DNA from: Ectobius pallidus
Taxonomy: Eukaryota; Arthropoda; Insecta; Blattodea; Ectobiidae
Assembly (NCBI GenBank): GCA_964059195.1
Contig: CAXKWD010000006.1
Location: forward strand, 67,163,073 to 67,227,072
DNA length: 64,000 nt
Reading direction: 5' to 3'
Shown here: positions 61,041 to 64,000 of the stretch, one piece after another
Layout: the number at the start of each line of letters is the position of its first letter
Numbering within the stretch: the first letter of the stretch is position 1
Notes under the pieces: model-generated
Seen by the model: only the letters and a program-made list of their open reading frames with translations
Database searches by the model: none
Told to the model about the DNA's origin: nothing
Position numbers and translations under genes: made by a program

Positions 61041-61371
61041 TTTTAAACATATATTTATTGACTAATGGTTTTCCAGGTACTTAAAATGGCTTTATTTGGC
61101 GACAGGTTTCGAGCTTAGCCAGGCTACCCTTGATCAGGCTTATTACCACATCATTTCTATTATGAACAGTTTTTTATAGATTTACATCGTGGTAAATTAA
61201 TAAAATACCGGTATAGTGTATAATTCTTATGTGTTTTTAAATTACATTAATGTTTTCTTATTTACTCATGTGTTTTCATATTTGTTTTCTCCTTATTCAC
61301 ATTTTAAAATGATTATTTGATGATACTAAAGCAAGAATAACTCTGTAGGATATACACCCGTACTGTTGAAG

Positions 61372-61885
61372 CGTTCTAACTCATAGCTACCTTCATATGC
61401 CAACTGCCGGACACCGGGAGATTGCCAATTTCGAGAGGTATACTTGATCGAAACTAAAAATGTTGGTACTCAGTAGACGCAGAATTTGATGCTCTACAGC
61501 TTTTATTTCATGAGTTTTTCTCTCAGAGTACTCATTTCCAAGCTGCAGACTCATATATAGTACTATATCTCAGTTTTTGGCAAAGTTGGACAAAATCGTC
61601 GTTCTTTGACCGTGGTTTTCGACCATACTACTTGACCGAATTATTACGTTCTGATCTCATTCGTCGCAGAATTTAATGTTCTTTAATTTGTTACCTCGTA
61701 CCTTTTTCGCTAGGATGCACCGTTTAGGTGTTAGAGGCGTAAAACCAAAAAATGTCCAAAAATTTCGAAGTTTTTTTGCCGCCAAAAGTTTTCCCGAGGT
61801 CGCCCGTGTTAGCATTTTTGTTTTTTACATGCTTGTATCAATATATACAAGTTAAAAAATAAAAGCTTCTACCCCACCTTTTGCA
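61372..61885. repeat. Right inner inverted arm
   Basis: Reverse-complement partner of 59,159-59,672, ending CTTCTACCCCACCTTTTGCA. The two arms are close but carry many scattered differences, so the inversion is not recent. Confidence 0.88.
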
Positions 61886-61924
61886 TCATACAATAGTCTA
61901 CCTCTACTGACTGGCCGACATTGC

Positions 61925-62395
61925 AGCGCAGGGTATTATTGGCTCTAATTTCTTTGAGAGCGATAATGGTGCTTTGGTGACCGTCAACTCTGAACGTTAC
62001 AATCACATGGTGTTAACTTTCTTCCTACCAGAGTTGACACATCGTAACTGATAGTGAGAGATTGTGGTTTCAACAGGATAGTGTTGCAGCACCATGGGCA
62101 CGCTACATGCTGCTTTCCCCGGCCAAATTCTTTCCAGGTTTGTTGATATCCAACGGCCCTCCAAATCTCCCGACCTTACTGCACCAGATTTCTTTCTGTG
62201 GAGCTATCTGAAGTCTAAAATTTTCGCTCATGATCTCCCTGACATTAACAGTCTTAAAAATGCAATTCAGCAGGAAATTGCAAATGTTACACAAGACACC
62301 ACACATCACTTAATGGCCAGTGTACGGGGGAGATTGCAGCAATGTGATGAAATTAATGGAGGGCATCTCAAAGACATCATATTCAAAAAGTAAGA
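61925..62395 (+). pseudogene. Mariner/Tc1-like transposase C-terminal fragment
   Basis: GIIGSNFFESDNGALVTVNS followed by ERYNHM (61,930-62,005) leads through LPELTHRN, two stops, and then RLWFQQDSVAAPWARYML (second catalytic Asp in FQQD, near 62,070). After a frame change comes SKSPDLTAPDFFLWSYLKSK (third catalytic Asp, near 62,165-62,220). The frame runs intact to GGHLKDIIFKK and a stop at 62,393. This is about the last 155 residues of a mariner-type transposase. The first Asp region is missing. A normal mariner 3' end and terminal repeat follow to 62,513. The equivalent segment is absent from the left side of the composite element. Confidence 0.85.
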
Positions 62396-62713
62396 CCAGA
62401 ATTGCAAATCCGAGACTGTAATGCATTCAAAAATGTTCAATGTAGTTTATTTCTTTGTTAAATAAATGTGTTACATGGTTTTGAAAATGGGAAACTATAA
62501 ATGCCGCACCCTGTACTTGTAAGGGGAAAGGAAAGAGGGGTGGTCGGTGGATGGAGTTGTTTTGAGAAGCCTACCTGTTTCTTCTGCTTCGACTTCAGCA
62601 TTCTGTAAGCAAGATATTGTATTATAGTAATCTCTGTCGGCATGACTGAATCAGTCGTTATGGCTTCGGCTCCTTGTTCCTAGTTGGAATGTAACCCAGA
62701 TTGATGACTGTTA

Positions 62714-63031
62714 TCATTATTCCTCCAGTCCCTCCTCCAAGTGAGCATTATTCCTACAATCCCTCCTTCAAGTGAGCATTATTCCCCCAATCCCTCCTCC
62801 AAGTGAACATTATTTCTCCAATCCCTCCTCCAAGTGATGAGTATTATTCCTCCAATCCCTCCTCTAAGTGAGCATTATTCCGCCATTCCAACCTCCAAGT
62901 GAGCATTATTCCTCCAAGTAAGCATTATCCATCCAATCCCTCCTCCAAGTGCATTATTCCTCCAATCCCTCCTCCAAGTGAGAATTATTCCTCCAATCCC
63001 TCCTCCAAGTGAACATTATTTCTTCAGTCCC
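62714..63031. repeat. ~31-bp minisatellite, about ten copies
   Basis: Imperfect copies of a unit built from ATTATTCCTCCAATCCC and TCCTCCAAGTGAGC. Units vary in length, and one is much shortened (near 62,945). It has no unique spacers, so it is not a CRISPR. Confidence 0.92.
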
Positions 63032-64000
63032 CGTTTGTAGATTTGCAGGCAATTGAAAGAACCCTTGCTGTACATAATTTCGACACGCCGGTGGCAATTT
63101 GAGGCCCAAGTTGCAGTAACCTACACAATGTATTAACAAAACAGGAGGATGCTTTAACGTTTATATTCAGTGGGCATAACAATCTGCTGCTTCAGTTTTA
63201 TTCGTGTACTTTAGTGATACTAAGCAGATTTACTTCCTGTAATCGAACCATTGTTTTTACTATAGTTTAAACCATGAAATCCGATATCTCCTTTACAGCA
63301 TTAACCCATAACCAATATGGTGCATTATTTGTAGCACAATTGGTATAGTTAGGTCAAGTGGACCCCAGTCCTTTTTTTTTCAAAACTATGAAGGATGAGG
63401 ATCATAAATCGTAATGAACTAAACATAAATTTGGTATTTAGTTATATTTAGAAATTAATCAGGCAACAATTACGTTATAAGCTTTAATTCTTGCGTAGGG
63501 AGTCTTTTTTGCCATTTATATAATTTTCAAAAATCGAAATGCAGTCATTTTAAAAATGAATAATTTTGTATTGTGCATGATTTACTTTGGGAATAAAGTT
63601 TGAAATAGCAACTTCAACAACAACAACAATAAAAGTGCTTAAAATAAATGCGTTGATGCTTAACCGTTAAGATAACGAATACCTTGACCGTACACGGCAA
63701 GCAAGCAAATTTTTCATCCTCTTAGTAGATCACTAACTGTTTTTAGGAGCATTCATTTTATTTTAGATTTTCCTGGCTTAGATTGTGAATGAATACAAAG
63801 TGGGGCTTTGATCCGCCGGAGATATTAGACTTTCATATCTGGCTATGAACCCGAAAAACATTCTATCACATTTAACCGGAAAATAAATTTAATTTTACAT
63901 GATTTTCGTATTCGAACAACGCAGCCTGTTCAGGCACATATAGACAGGCATATTTACAAAAATAATATTTTTGAACTCATAGGACCCTCGAAACTTATAT
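63032..64000. other. No gene recognised
   Basis: AT-rich sequence to the window edge. I see no supported frame or RNA gene. Confidence 0.45.

Larger units (their letters stand above)
59018..62513. mobile_element. Composite inverted element with mariner-like ends and captured gene
   Basis: The left end reads TA-CAGGATGCGGCATTTATC (TA at 59,016-59,017). The right end, reversed, reads TA-CAGGGTGCGGCATTTATA (TA at 62,514-62,515). The outer ~110 bp match as inverted copies (for example ATGTTCAATGTAG and TTATTTCTTTGTTAAA). A further pair of inverted arms lies inside (59,159-59,672 and 61,372-61,885). Between them is ~1.7 kb of cargo with a decayed gene. The TA at both ends fits mariner-type insertion of the whole 3.5-kb unit, though two independent inverted mariner copies cannot be excluded. 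Confidence 0.7.

Noticed and set aside
62714..63031. A CRISPR-like array
   Set aside because: The units are contiguous with no unique spacers, and the context is eukaryotic.

Overview
This is a stretch of arthropod, most likely insect, nuclear DNA. The evidence is AT-rich intergenic sequence, tRNA-derived SINEs, LINE 3' ends with simple-repeat tails, a hAT MITE with an 8-bp target duplication, mariner and MULE relics, and one spliced gene for a secreted insect-type DUF745 protein. A polyneopteran such as a cockroach or termite is my guess from the look of the LINE and SINE fragments; this is not proven.

Positions 1-24,774 are the right-hand end of a tandem satellite. A 387-bp monomer is grouped, usually by fives, and each group is separated by a ~1.7-kb AT-rich spacer, giving a higher-order unit of ~3.64 kb. 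Units on the left are nearly identical. Units towards 24.8 kb are more diverged and irregular, with groups of nine, two, four and two monomers. Every monomer carries, on the minus strand, an open frame for a Cys-rich peptide of about 70 codons, almost always without an ATG. A single detached unit, exactly three monomers plus one spacer, lies in inverted orientation at 46,362-49,231 and begins and ends at the same point of the monomer.

Positions 24,775-46,361 hold a mosaic of short mobile elements: a foldback element at the satellite edge, a hAT MITE, several SINE copies, a decayed MULE transposase fragment, a degenerate ~290-bp tandem repeat and two foldback structures. No convincing host gene was seen there.

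Positions 49,345-57,560 hold a decayed near-full-length DDE transposase with a palindromic insertion at its catalytic site. They also hold the one credible host gene: a two-exon, minus-strand gene for a 279-residue secreted Ala/Lys-rich coiled-coil DUF745-like protein. Its 3.5-kb intron contains SINE and LINE pieces.

Positions 59,018-62,513 form a composite element. Mariner-like 3' ends sit at both termini, ~510-bp inverted arms lie inside them, and the centre is a decayed copy of a gene from an invertebrate family (HAFSGCDT motif, GEDxDLLVL motif, Cys-rich tail). A mariner transposase fragment is present on the right side only. A ~31-bp minisatellite follows at 62.7-63.0 kb.

Most short open frames in the window are chance frames or shadows in repeats. 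Several begin at TTG or GTG and so are not credible eukaryotic genes.
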